This document shows positions 17,589-26,030 of a DNA stretch of 64,000 nucleotides, piece by piece. Both the position numbers and the translations under genes were made by a program. The stretch is taken from contig CAWDDX010000003.1 of the NCBI GenBank assembly GCA_963801195.1, forward strand, positions 930,001-994,000, given 5' to 3'. How positions within the stretch are numbered: the first letter of the stretch is position 1; every line of letters starts with the position of its first letter. The notes below the pieces were generated by a model. That model was not told the origin of the DNA. It searched no databases and saw only the letters and a program-made list of their open reading frames with translations. Source of the stretch: SZUA-36 sp963801195 (GTDB taxonomy: Bacteria; Pseudomonadota; Gammaproteobacteria; Xanthomonadales; SZUA-36).

Positions 17589-18221
17589 ATGATAAAACGG
17601 GCCGCGCGCGAGGTGCTGGCGGGGATGACGGTCAACCTGGGGATCGGCTATCCAACCCGGATAGTGGACTGCCTGGAGCCGGGTCTTGGTGTGTGTATGC
17701 ATTCGGAAAATGGCATATCGGGCCAGGGTCCGGCGTTGCCATTTGATCAGGCAGACCGTAACCTGATCGATGCCGGTGGCGCCTATGTGTCCACCCTGCC
17801 GGGAACAGCCTTCTTTGACAGCGTCACGTCTTTTGCCCTGGTGCGCGGCGGTAGGCTCGACCTGACCATTCTTGGTGCATTGCAGATTGGCGGCAATGGC
17901 GACCTGGCGAACTGGAGTATACCGGGCAAGTTTACACCCGGCGTGGGGGGTGGAATGGAACTGGCCCAAAAGGCCCGCCGCGTAGTGGTGTTGTCTACCC
18001 ACGCAGATAAACACGGCCGTTCCAAAATTGTATCGCGTTGCAGCCTGCCGCTGACCGCAGCCGCATGTGTGGACCGGGTTTATACTGATATGGCGGTGAT
18101 TGATTTCACGCCGGACGGGATGGTGCTGCGCGAGATTGCAGCGGGGCTGACGGTCGATGAAGTTGTCGCTGCCACCGCTGCGCCCCTGTTGATCAATGAA
18201 AATGAGCTGGGCGTTTTTTGA
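17589..18221 (+). CDS. 3-oxoacid CoA-transferase, subunit B
   Basis: Beta subunit, 210 residues, carrying the catalytic glutamate that forms the glutamyl-CoA thioester: the SENG motif is visible in CMHSENGISGQGPA near residue 45-58. The conserved NLGIGYPT (residues 15-22) and GVGGGMELA segments are also present. The ATG at 17589 follows ACGACAGG and is the standard family start; a longer open frame begins inside subunit A but its extra residues do not fit the family. Together with the A subunit it makes an A2B2-type enzyme. The stop lies 11 bases before the M20 start, so symporter, both CoA-transferase subunits and the M20 enzyme look like one transcript. Confidence 0.9.
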   Translation: MIKRAAREVLAGMTVNLGIGYPTRIVDCLEPGLGVCMHSENGISGQGPALPFDQADRNLIDAGGAYVSTLPGTAFFDSVTSFALVRGGRLDLTILGALQIGGNGDLANWSIPGKFTPGVGGGMELAQKARRVVVLSTHADKHGRSKIVSRCSLPLTAAACVDRVYTDMAVIDFTPDGMVLREIAAGLTVDEVVAATAAPLLINENELGVF

Positions 18222-18232
18222 GGAAACCGAGT

Positions 18233-19525
18233 ATGGATAACGATGTTACCAAACGCCTGATGAAGGCTGTCGACAATCGATTTGTGGAGCAGACCTCGTT
18301 TCTTTCCGAGCTGGCAAGTTACCCTTCAACACGCGGCAACGAACAAAGCGCCCAGGGATTCGTGGCCGCCACGCTGAGTGAGCTGGGCTACCAGACCGAC
18401 ACCTGGGAAATCAAGGTCGGTGATATTGCCGGCTTACCCGGCTTTTCCCCGGTGATGGGTGATTATGACCACGCCATCAATGTCGTGGGCACCCATCGTG
18501 GCCGTTCCGGCAATGGAAGGTCGCTGATTCTGAACGGGCACATCGATGTTGTGCCTGTAGGGCCCCTGGATATGTGGGACTCTCCGCCTTTTGAGCCGCG
18601 CATAGAGGACGGTTACATGTATGGCCGGGGTGTCGGCGATATGAAGGCCGGCCTGGTTGCAAACCTGTACGCACTGGGCGCCCTGAGGGATTTGGGTTAT
18701 CAACCGGCTGCAAATGTGTACTTTCAGTCGGTTGTCGAAGAGGAGTGTACCGGCAATGGCATGCTGGCCTGCCTGCAGCGCGGCTACCGTGCCGACGCGG
18801 CCCTGATACCCGAACCCTTCGCCGAGCAACTGGTGAGCGCCCAGATCGGTGTCATCTGGTTCCAGGTAAACCTGAAAGGCAAGCCGGTACACGTGCTGGA
18901 AGCCGGCAGTGGGTTCAATGCGATCGATGCGTCCCTGCCGTTGATCTCGGCGCTGAAAGAACTGGAACATCGCTGGAACAGGCCCGAACACGCCCACCCC
19001 CATTTCCGTCATCACGAGCACCCGCTAAACCTCAATATCGGCAAAATCCAGGGCGGGGACTGGGCCTCCAGCGTGCCCGCCTGGTGTTGTATCGACGTTC
19101 GTATGGGTATCTACCCGGGCCAGGACATCGACGCGGCCCGGGCCGAGATCGAGGCATGTATCCTTGATGCGGCAAACCTGGATTCCTATTTACGCAACAA
19201 CCACCCCGAAATCATCTATAACGGCTTTTTGGCGGAAGGCTATTGTCTCGCGGACGACGAAAGACCGGAGACCCGCGTGGCCATTAACACTTTGGAAAAC
19301 GCCCACCATGCGGTGACCGGTGAAGCACTGCAGCAGGCAGCCATCACGGCAACCACCGACGCGCGCTTTCCCGGTCTTTATTCAGGCACACCGGCCCTGG
19401 TTTACGGCCCCGCCGCCGATGCAATCCACGGCTTCAACGAACGCGTCGACCTCGAATCAGTGCGCCGAGTAACCCAGTCGATCACGCTGTTCATCGCCGG
19501 TTGGTGCGGGCTCGAAAAGGTGTGA
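18233..19525 (+). CDS. ArgE/DapE-type M20 deacylase
   Basis: Cytosolic metallo-hydrolase of 430 residues from the ArgE/DapE branch of M20, which removes N-acyl groups from amino acids. Metal and catalytic motifs in order: LILNGHIDVVPVGP (near residue 98), YGRGVGDMKAGLVANLYAL (near 130, bridging Asp), VVEEECTGNGML (near 170, catalytic Glu) and a late His in AADAIHGFNERVDLESV. The ATG at 18233 is preceded by GAGGAAA; no signal peptide. As last gene of the symporter operon opposite an omega-aminotransferase, it may deacylate an imported N-acyl amino acid before transamination, reminiscent of the DoeB/DoeD steps of ectoine breakdown, though this set has a CoA-transferase instead. Substrate is unknown. 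Confidence 0.88.
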   Translation: MDNDVTKRLMKAVDNRFVEQTSFLSELASYPSTRGNEQSAQGFVAATLSELGYQTDTWEIKVGDIAGLPGFSPVMGDYDHAINVVGTHRGRSGNGRSLILNGHIDVVPVGPLDMWDSPPFEPRIEDGYMYGRGVGDMKAGLVANLYALGALRDLGYQPAANVYFQSVVEEECTGNGMLACLQRGYRADAALIPEPFAEQLVSAQIGVIWFQVNLKGKPVHVLEAGSGFNAIDASLPLISALKELEHRWNRPEHAHPHFRHHEHPLNLNIGKIQGGDWASSVPAWCCIDVRMGIYPGQDIDAARAEIEACILDAANLDSYLRNNHPEIIYNGFLAEGYCLADDERPETRVAINTLENAHHAVTGEALQQAAITATTDARFPGLYSGTPALVYGPAADAIHGFNERVDLESVRRVTQSITLFIAGWCGLEKV

Positions 19526-19587
19526 TATGAAAAGGGGTCAGGTTCACAACCCAGCAAATTTAAGCCCCGTTATCCCGGCGCAGGTGA

Positions 19588-19730
19588 CACCGTCATCCCG
19601 GAATTTGCGCAGCAAATATGCGGGACCTCCTTCGAACTCGCAGAGTGCCAAATCAACCCGCTCCCCAACAACCGCCATGCCAACAACAAGCACCGTCATC
19701 CCGGCGCATCCCGGCGCAGGCCGGGACCTT
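19588..19730. repeat. REP-containing composite repeat, locus 1
   Basis: Two REP palindromes with core CACCGTCATCCCGG...CCGGGACCT. The first (19588-19630) has an expanded loop; the second (19691-19730) has a partly duplicated core. They flank a roughly 60-base spacer containing TTCGAACTCGCAGAG and CCGCCATGCCAACAACAAG. The same palindrome-spacer-palindrome order recurs at 52303-52447. It overlaps the 5' end of the following hydrolase reading frame. Confidence 0.75.
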
Positions 19731-21818
19731 CCAAATCTGCCCCCTCTTCTTTCAAGTTTGTTTGTATTACTGTGTACGATCGCGATGAATTCGATTGCGG
19801 CCCCGGCCCCAACCCCGACCATAAACGCCGGTATCGAAATCCGCCAGGTGTGGATACCGATGCCCGACGGCGTCAGGCTGGCGGCTGACCTCTATCTGCC
19901 CGAGAACCTGGCCGATGGTCAACTGCCGGTTTTGTTGGAATACCTCCCGTATCGCAAGGACGACTCAAGGCAGCGAAATTTTCAGCTTTATTCCTACTTC
20001 TTAGACCATGGCTATATCGTGGCCAGGGTGGATATCCGGGGCACGGGCAACAGCGAAGGACGTACGATCCCTTACGAGTATTCCGATATCGAACTCGACG
20101 ATGGTGAAAAGGTCATCGACTGGCTGGCACAACAGCCCTGGTCCAGCGGCAAAGTGGGCATGTTTGGTATCTCATGGGGCGGGTTTAATTCGATCCAGAT
20201 GGCGCTGCGGAATCCGCCGGCGCTGAAGGCCTTCATCGCGGTCATGGCCACCGAGGACCTATACCAGGAAGACGTACATTACATCGACGGCATCATGCAC
20301 ACGGATTCCTGGATGATGAGCAACGACCTGTACAACTCACTGCCCGGCGCACCCGGCTTTGTCATGGACGAGGACTGGTATCGCAACCGTTTCGATGTCG
20401 AACCCAGCGTCTACACCTACATGCATCATCAACGTGACGGACCATTCTGGGACAGGGCCTCGGCGCTGGCGAAATACGACCAGATCAAAATTCCCGGTTT
20501 CCACATCGGCGGCTGGTTCGATGGCTACCGGGACAGCCTGCCGCGCATGCTGGAACACGTAAAAGCACCGGTCAAGGCGATGATCGGCCCCTGGGATCAT
20601 GACTTCCCGCACAATGCCACGCACACGCCGCGGATGGAATGGCGCTTTGAGGCCGTGCGTTGGTTCGACCATTGGCTCAAGGGCATCGACACCGGCATCA
20701 TGGATGAACCGGCGTTTGCAGTTTTCATACGTGACTGGCACGCGCCCGGCCCCGGCGTGACCGATTTTCCGGGGCGCTGGCGTTGGGAGGATGGCTGGCC
20801 GGTCAAACGGACACGCACTGAAACTTGGTATGCGGGGAACCCGCAGAGCCTGGCAACAACACCCGCCGAAAACGCCGTCGCAAGTCTTCGATACGTGCCT
20901 TCAAGCGGTCTGGAAGCGGGCGGACCGGTGATGTGGTGGGGCAGTGTGTTACCCGACCTGCAGTCAGCCGACGACCATGCCATGGTGTTTGATAGCGAAC
21001 CGCTGCCAAAGGCGCTGGAAATTCTCGGTGAACCGGTCGCACGAATCAGGGTATCGGCGGACGCCAAGCGCGCCAACTGGGTTGTGCGGATTGCCGATAT
21101 CGCCCCCGATGGACGGGTCACCCATGTTGCCGCGGCGGCATTTAACGGCACGCACCGCAAGTCGGCGCGCGTTCCAGAAGACATCGTACCGGGTGAGGAA
21201 TTTTCACTGGATATCGAAATGCATTTCACCTCCTGGGTGTTCCCGCCGGGTCACCGGATACGCTTTGCCATTACCAACGCCCAGTGGCCGATGCTGTGGC
21301 CGACTCCCTACCCGATGACCACTACGCTGGCGCTGGGTGGTGACAACGGTGCGCGTGTCGATCTGCCCGTTATACCCGCGTTACCCGCAGCGCGTTGGCG
21401 CAGCCCGGTCTTCAAGGAGCCTGCTGAAGACCCGGACCTGCCCGGCTTCGCAACCCTGGATGCCGGCAACAGCACCGGCTATGGCGAGATCGATGAGGTA
21501 CAGCATGACGCCGTGACCGGTGAGGCCTTTGGCGTCGCGACCAACTCGGGCGCCTATCAATACCCCTGGGGTGTGGAGCGATTCGAGGAACGTATCGAAC
21601 ACCGGACCTCCGACCGCAACCCCGCCTATACCTCGGTGAAAGGCATCTATGCCCTGCAGGAGGAACTACCCGGCCGTCTGTTGCGTTTTGAACAGGACGT
21701 CACGTTTCAGAGCGACCTGGAAAACTTCTATCTGATCTTCAAGCGGCGGGTATTGGTCAATGGTGAACTGAAACATGAAAAGGAATGGCGGCAAACCATT
21801 CCGCGTGATTACCAGTAG
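19677..21818 (+). CDS. Exported CocE/NonD family acyl-hydrolase (X-Pro dipeptidyl-peptidase S15-like)
   Basis: Serine hydrolase of the CocE/X-prolyl dipeptidyl-peptidase family, about 713 residues, acting on an ester or amide outside the cytosol. Family marks: IPMPDGVRLAADLYLPE, DIRGTGNSEGRTIPYEY, and nucleophile elbow GMFGISWGGFNSIQM near residue 165; the Asp/His part of the triad is in the GPWDHDFPHN region; the C-terminal jelly-roll domain is complete. A hydrophobic signal-like segment (LLSSLFVLLCTIAMNSIAA) precedes the mature part. The start is uncertain: the frame is open further upstream, and the DNA there is REP sequence translated as TVIPAHPGAGRD. ATG 19677 keeps the signal peptide; ATG 19785 would remove it; TTG 19758 is another option. 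It follows the M20 gene but the repeats suggest separate transcription. Confidence 0.85.
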   Translation: MPTTSTVIPAHPGAGRDLPNLPPLLSSLFVLLCTIAMNSIAAPAPTPTINAGIEIRQVWIPMPDGVRLAADLYLPENLADGQLPVLLEYLPYRKDDSRQRNFQLYSYFLDHGYIVARVDIRGTGNSEGRTIPYEYSDIELDDGEKVIDWLAQQPWSSGKVGMFGISWGGFNSIQMALRNPPALKAFIAVMATEDLYQEDVHYIDGIMHTDSWMMSNDLYNSLPGAPGFVMDEDWYRNRFDVEPSVYTYMHHQRDGPFWDRASALAKYDQIKIPGFHIGGWFDGYRDSLPRMLEHVKAPVKAMIGPWDHDFPHNATHTPRMEWRFEAVRWFDHWLKGIDTGIMDEPAFAVFIRDWHAPGPGVTDFPGRWRWEDGWPVKRTRTETWYAGNPQSLATTPAENAVASLRYVPSSGLEAGGPVMWWGSVLPDLQSADDHAMVFDSEPLPKALEILGEPVARIRVSADAKRANWVVRIADIAPDGRVTHVAAAAFNGTHRKSARVPEDIVPGEEFSLDIEMHFTSWVFPPGHRIRFAITNAQWPMLWPTPYPMTTTLALGGDNGARVDLPVIPALPAARWRSPVFKEPAEDPDLPGFATLDAGNSTGYGEIDEVQHDAVTGEAFGVATNSGAYQYPWGVERFEERIEHRTSDRNPAYTSVKGIYALQEELPGRLLRFEQDVTFQSDLENFYLIFKRRVLVNGELKHEKEWRQTIPRDYQ

Positions 21819-21853
21819 AAAGGTGTCAGGATAAATTTCCTTGCAAATTTAAA

Positions 21854-21921
21854 CACCTCCCAAACCCGGCGCCTTCCTGCCATCAAGCACCTCCCAAACC
21901 CGGCACCTTCCCTCTATCAAG
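21854..21921. repeat. Tandem 34-bp direct repeat, two copies
   Basis: Units start with CACCTCCCAAACCCGGC and end with ATCAAG, at 21854-21887 and 21888-21921, differing at a few positions. They abut the following REP palindrome exactly, whose first bases (CACC) repeat the unit start. Confidence 0.7.
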
Positions 21922-22037
21922 CACCGTCATCCCGGCGCAGGCCGGGACCTCCAAACGTTTCCGTAATCTTTAAAGAAGCCTCAATTAAGCGCTCTGCTAA
22001 CCTTAGGGAGGTCCCGGCCTGCGCCGGGATGACGGTG
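21922..22037. repeat. Inverted pair of REP sequences (REPIN-like)
   Basis: A 31-base REP at 21922-21952 (CACCGTCATCCCGGCGCAGG, then CCGGGACCTCC) is repeated as a perfect reverse complement at 22007-22037, with 54 bases between. Each REP is itself palindromic around GGCGCAGGCC. Together they form a large cruciform-capable doublet, the organisation seen in REPINs mobilised by RAYT transposases. No RAYT gene is in the window. Confidence 0.8.
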
Positions 22038-22208
22038 CCTATAGTGTAGTTCGGAGTGCACTTTTGGTGGTGCCTATAGTGTAGTTCGGAGTGCACTTTT
22101 GGTGGTGCCTATAGTGTAGTTCGGAGTGCACTTTTGGAGGTGCCTATAGTGTAGTTCGGAGTGCACTTTTGGTGGTGCCTATAGTGTAGTTCGGAGTGTA
22201 TTTTTCAA
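22034..22208. repeat. 35-bp tandem repeat array, five units without spacers
   Basis: Units beginning GGTGCCTATAGTGTAGTTCG start at 22034, 22069, 22104, 22139 and 22174; the third ends GGA instead of GGT and the fifth has a diverged tail. Period is exactly 35. The first unit begins within the last four bases of the REP doublet. It sits between the stop codons of convergent genes (CocE and M14). Confidence 0.9.
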
Positions 22209-22248
22209 GTCCCGGTTTCAAGTTAAACCTTAGCTGAGCCGCCTTGAT

Positions 22249-23274
22249 TCAGGGGTCGGCGGTACCGCAGTTTTTAATGCTTTTCAACAGGGCGGCGTGC
22301 GCGTCGATACGCTTACGCAGACTAACATCGGCGGCCGGGGTTTCGAATACCAGCACGGTGTGTGCCTGCGGGCCCGCCTGTGGCTGGCCGGCGACGATGA
22401 TCGACACGGCGCTCATCAACTCATCAATCGAACCATCGACGACCGGGCCGATGATGCCGCCGTCGATGGGCTCGCCAAAACGGGTCTCGCCGCTCATCTT
22501 GATCGCGATGCCGTTGTCTCTCAATGTACGCACCGCGGCCAGCGCGAGGGGATCATTGATACCCAGTTTGCCCTGCGAATAGACATAGCCCTCGCTGATC
22601 AGGTTGTCCTCATGCAGGTCGATGCTGGCAGCGGGCGGGTATTGCGCGGATAGCTCCAGGATGTAACGGGTGATCGCATCCGCTTCCGGACTGGAAGCAG
22701 CGCCGGCCCTGGCGCGATCGGGGTGTTCCGGATCGATCAACAGATGCGAGGAATCACCGACGCTTTGCCCCTCGATGGTTTCCGAGTATTTTTGCATGTT
22801 CAGGTAGCGCCAGTTATTGACGTAACCCTGCGGATTATTCAATGGCAGCAGCACCACCGCCTGCCGCTCACCCAGGGCTGCAATGGCATCGATCGATTCG
22901 GCGATCGCATTGGGACCGGCCGGTTCCTCACCGTGAATACCGGCCAGAATCCAGCAGGCTTTGCCGTTCTGCGGTGTACGCAGGGCAATGACAGGCAAGG
23001 CGTACGTTCTGCCCTGCGGTTGCGACTCGATGATGGTATCGAGTTGCCAACCCCTCTCCAGCAGCGAGGTGTATGCACGGTAGAGCGCCTCGACCGGTTT
23101 GCGCCCGTCCGGAAAAGTTGCGATGCCATCCGGCAATTCGAGTTCCTGCGCAATCACCAGGTTGGGAACCAGCAGGTAGAAGAATGAAACGAGCAGCCAC
23201 GTGAGCCTGCCGGAGGACGCGGTTGCTGCAATATATTGATCCGAACCTGCATGGCTTTGCATGTCGGGCATCAT
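22249..23274 (-). CDS. Exported M14-type (succinylglutamate desuccinylase/aspartoacylase-like) metallopeptidase
   Basis: Zinc carboxypeptidase-fold protein of 341 residues with an N-terminal signal-like segment (LTWLLVSFFYLLVPNLVIAQ, residues 24-43). Zinc ligands are readable as CWILAGIHGEEPAGPNAIAE (HxxE, about residue 113) and SIDLHEDN (third His, about 220); the catalytic Glu is likely in VLVFETPAADVS near the C-terminus. The overall pattern fits the M14/AstE-AspA superfamily rather than classical digestive carboxypeptidases. Several ATG codons occur at the start and no strong ribosome-binding site is visible, so the exact start is open. It is the last gene of a minus-strand run of secreted hydrolases (PD40-PHP, M20, P1, this one). 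Substrate unknown; N-acyl or peptide cleavage outside the cytosol is the reasonable guess. Confidence 0.85.
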   Translation of the reverse strand: MMPDMQSHAGSDQYIAATASSGRLTWLLVSFFYLLVPNLVIAQELELPDGIATFPDGRKPVEALYRAYTSLLERGWQLDTIIESQPQGRTYALPVIALRTPQNGKACWILAGIHGEEPAGPNAIAESIDAIAALGERQAVVLLPLNNPQGYVNNWRYLNMQKYSETIEGQSVGDSSHLLIDPEHPDRARAGAASSPEADAITRYILELSAQYPPAASIDLHEDNLISEGYVYSQGKLGINDPLALAAVRTLRDNGIAIKMSGETRFGEPIDGGIIGPVVDGSIDELMSAVSIIVAGQPQAGPQAHTVLVFETPAADVSLRKRIDAHAALLKSIKNCGTADP

Positions 23275-23322
23275 ACGCGGCTCAAAAGAAATGCGGAATG
23301 GCCGTTCACCCGTCCTGTTCCT

Positions 23323-24465
23323 TCAATCACTGAGCCGTCCATAGTGTTTTAACCACTTCTTGAGTTCTTCATGGGGGATGGCCTTCGCGTAGCGGCCGCC
23401 TTCACCGGTCATGTCACGGGCGGCGATCATGGCGTTGACAATGGCTTCCTCGGTGGCTTGAACCACCGCGGCAAAGAGTGGGTCCAGGTGTTCGTTACCC
23501 AGCATCTGCACCTGCTGAAGACCGGTTTGTCCGGCCGGGTTGCCGGTGCCGAAGGCGATGAAGATATCACCTGAACCGTTACCGGCGATTGAACCCATGC
23601 GCCCGAGACCCAGGCTGGGACGTTTTGCCAGGCGTTTGAGTTGATGGGGCAGCAGCGGCGCATCGGTCGCGACCACGACAATGATCGAGCCGGTTTCCCG
23701 GGCCTGCGCATCATCCTCACTGTAGACGCGGTCTTCACGCATGTGCTGACCAATGGCTACACCCGCAATTCTGAGGCTGTCACGCAGACCGTAATTGGCC
23801 TGCACCAACACCCCCACCGTGTAGGATTTATCCAGGGCCTTGACGATACGGGATGCGGTGCCGATACCGCACTTGTATTCGTGGCAGATCATGCCGGTAC
23901 CGCCGCCGACATTGCCTTCTGCTACCACACCGCCGCTGGCGTTTTGCAGGGCTGCTTCGGCATCGCCGGCCTTGACATGAAAACCGTTGATGTCATTGAG
24001 GTGGCCGTCCCATGTTTCGGCCACCAGCGGCAACGACCATGTGTAACCGCTGGCGTCGGGCCCGGCTGCGCGGATACGCCAGCCGATGGTGGCATCGCGC
24101 ACGACGCCGACACTGTGCGTGTTGGTCAGCATGACAGGGCCTTCCAGCAGGCCGGATTCCTCCACCCAGGCGCTGCCGGTCATCTCGCCGTTACCATTGA
24201 GGGCGAAGGTTGCCGCCATTACCGGTTCCATCAGGCTGTCCTTGCCACGCGGCGCGATGGCGGTCACGCCGGTACGTATGGCGTGACCGTTCGGGGTGTC
24301 GCTGATCAGGGTGGTGTGACCCACGGTAACGCCGGCCACATCGGTGATGGCGTTGAGTGGACCGGGTTCACCCTCAAAAGGGATACCCAGATCGCGGGCG
24401 CGCTCGGCGTGCGCCGAAACTGCAAATGTCGTCAGCAAAATGGTCATCAGCAAGCGACGGTTCAT
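23323..24465 (-). CDS. Exported P1 family aminopeptidase (DmpA/BapA-like)
   Basis: Self-processing N-terminal-nucleophile hydrolase of the DmpA family, 380 residues, releasing N-terminal D- or L-amino acids or beta-peptides. The conserved start of the family is visible (RDLGIPFEGEPGPLNAITDV, then GVTVGHTTL), as are NTHSVGVVRDA, GGGTGMICHEYKCGIGTASR and the autocleavage site GNGSGDIFIAFGTGN near residue 285, where the Ser becomes the new N-terminus. The start at 24465 gives a good signal peptide (MNRRLLMTILLTTFAVSAHA); a longer upstream frame adds only ten residues. It is downstream of the M20 gene on the same strand, with about 100 bases between. Export of P1 enzymes is common in marine gammaproteobacteria. 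Confidence 0.9.
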   Translation of the reverse strand: MNRRLLMTILLTTFAVSAHAERARDLGIPFEGEPGPLNAITDVAGVTVGHTTLISDTPNGHAIRTGVTAIAPRGKDSLMEPVMAATFALNGNGEMTGSAWVEESGLLEGPVMLTNTHSVGVVRDATIGWRIRAAGPDASGYTWSLPLVAETWDGHLNDINGFHVKAGDAEAALQNASGGVVAEGNVGGGTGMICHEYKCGIGTASRIVKALDKSYTVGVLVQANYGLRDSLRIAGVAIGQHMREDRVYSEDDAQARETGSIIVVVATDAPLLPHQLKRLAKRPSLGLGRMGSIAGNGSGDIFIAFGTGNPAGQTGLQQVQMLGNEHLDPLFAAVVQATEEAIVNAMIAARDMTGEGGRYAKAIPHEELKKWLKHYGRLSD

Positions 24466-24566
24466 ATCAGGTCTCCGATGACACGTGCCACGCACCGCTC
24501 AATTCGATGGCGTGATCGACACGTGTATGGCCAGGGTACAAACACGGTATCTCGGGGTGCCTTAAT

Positions 24567-25991
24567 TTATTGCTCCGGTATCGGTGGCGGGCCGTCTTCC
24601 AGGAAGCTGTCATATACGCGTCCATCCTTGTCTTCCAGCCACTCCGCGTGGATTTTTGCGCGCACATCTGCATCCTGAAAAAGGTCAACCATGGTAGCGG
24701 CCAGGCTCTTGGCGGCGTAAAGCATACCCTTGTGGCCGATCGACATGCCGCCGGCAGCCACGACCGGCCACGCATGCCAGGGGGTCCCTGCGGGTGCCGT
24801 GGCCACCGAAAGGTGCAGGGTCGGAACCGTCCAGCTGACATCGGCGACATCCGTGGAGCCGCCTTCGGGTTCACCCGGGTTCTCGTTCAGCGGTTCCAGC
24901 GTGGTATTCATTCCGATCTCGGGCTTACCGGTTGCCTTCTGTATTTCACGGGCAAATTCCAGCTCTTTCTCATCATATTGCAAGGGACCCAGCCATTCGA
25001 AATTGTTCTGGATGAGTCGCTCACCCGTTATGTTGGAGAGCATTTCATAGGAACCTGCGGTCACCTTGAATTCACCGGTAGTCCCGGTCGCGATGGCGGC
25101 ACCCTCAACAATCTTGCTGGCGCGTTCAATCAATTCGTTGACGCCGTCATGGGTTGAATCACGCAACCACAGCCAAAGACTGCCATGTTCCGGTACGACA
25201 TTGGGCACATCACCGCCACCGGTGATGGTGTAATGCATACGCACGCTGGGTTTCACATGTTCGCGCATCTGGTTGATGGCAAAGGTCGTCAATTCGACGG
25301 CATCCACGGCGCTGCGTCCGTTCCATGGGTCATATGCGGCATGTGCTGCATGGCCCTCAAACGCGATACGGACTTCCACCATCGACTGGCTGCTGTTCGT
25401 GTCAGCAGAGGTCTTGTCGCTGGGGTGCCAGGCGAGGGCAATGTCCACGTCGTCAAACAGACCTTCCCGAACCATGTAGACCTTGCCGCCCACGGACTCC
25501 TCGGCGGGCGTGCCGAAGAATACGATGGTGCCCTGCAGGCTGCCCTCGGCGATCAACTGCTTGATGGCAACAGCTGCAGCGAGGCTGGCCGTGCCAAACA
25601 GGTTGTGTCCACAGCCATGGCCGGCAGCGCCCGCTTTAAGCGGCATCTTGACCGGGCTGGCCTGTTGCGAAATGCCGGGCAGGGCATCGTATTCGCCCAT
25701 GATACCGATGACCGGCTTACCGGAACCGAAGCGGGCGGTAAAGGCGGTCGGCAGGCCCGCCACCCCGCGGGTCACCTCGAAGCCCTGTGCCTCTGCGTAA
25801 TCGGCCAGCAGGGCGGAGGACTGGTACTCATGCAGGGCGGTTTCGGCGAAGGCCCAGATCTGGTCGCTGATTTCAATCAGCTGGCCGGATTGGTTATCGA
25901 TGCTTTCAACGGCTTCGATTTTTGCTGACTCCGTGTCGGCCAGGGCGATTCCGGAAAACAGAAACGCCAGGGCAATAATGGTTTTTTTCAT
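24567..25991 (-). CDS. Exported M20 amidohydrolase (AbgB-like)
   Basis: M20-family amidohydrolase of 474 residues, closest in pattern to AbgB/p-aminobenzoyl-glutamate hydrolase and aminoacylase-like enzymes, with a signal peptide (MKKTIIALAFLFSGIALA). Motifs: GIMGEYDALPGISQ near residue 97, GHGCGHNLFGTASLAAAVA near 130 (metal ligands), FFGTPAEESVGGKVYM near 160 (catalytic Glu) and GGSTDVADVSWTVPT near 380, which carries a late metal ligand region in this branch. Cytosolic relatives lack a signal, so the export is notable. It lies between the PD40-PHP gene and the P1 peptidase, all on the minus strand, and faces no regulator. Probably cleaves amide-linked amino acids in the periplasm. Confidence 0.9.
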   Translation of the reverse strand: MKKTIIALAFLFSGIALADTESAKIEAVESIDNQSGQLIEISDQIWAFAETALHEYQSSALLADYAEAQGFEVTRGVAGLPTAFTARFGSGKPVIGIMGEYDALPGISQQASPVKMPLKAGAAGHGCGHNLFGTASLAAAVAIKQLIAEGSLQGTIVFFGTPAEESVGGKVYMVREGLFDDVDIALAWHPSDKTSADTNSSQSMVEVRIAFEGHAAHAAYDPWNGRSAVDAVELTTFAINQMREHVKPSVRMHYTITGGGDVPNVVPEHGSLWLWLRDSTHDGVNELIERASKIVEGAAIATGTTGEFKVTAGSYEMLSNITGERLIQNNFEWLGPLQYDEKELEFAREIQKATGKPEIGMNTTLEPLNENPGEPEGGSTDVADVSWTVPTLHLSVATAPAGTPWHAWPVVAAGGMSIGHKGMLYAAKSLAATMVDLFQDADVRAKIHAEWLEDKDGRVYDSFLEDGPPPIPEQ

Positions 25992-26030
25992 GGCTTGGAT
26001 CCTTTTTTTAAAAATGCGTGTTGGCAGACT

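Noticed and set aside
22034..22208. Regular 35-bp repeats resembling a CRISPR array
   Set aside because: The units are contiguous with no spacers between them and no cas genes are nearby, so it is a plain tandem repeat.
23641..24678. 345-residue open frame on the plus strand
   Set aside because: Antisense to the P1 peptidase gene, with no recognisable domain; the P1 frame has clear motifs.
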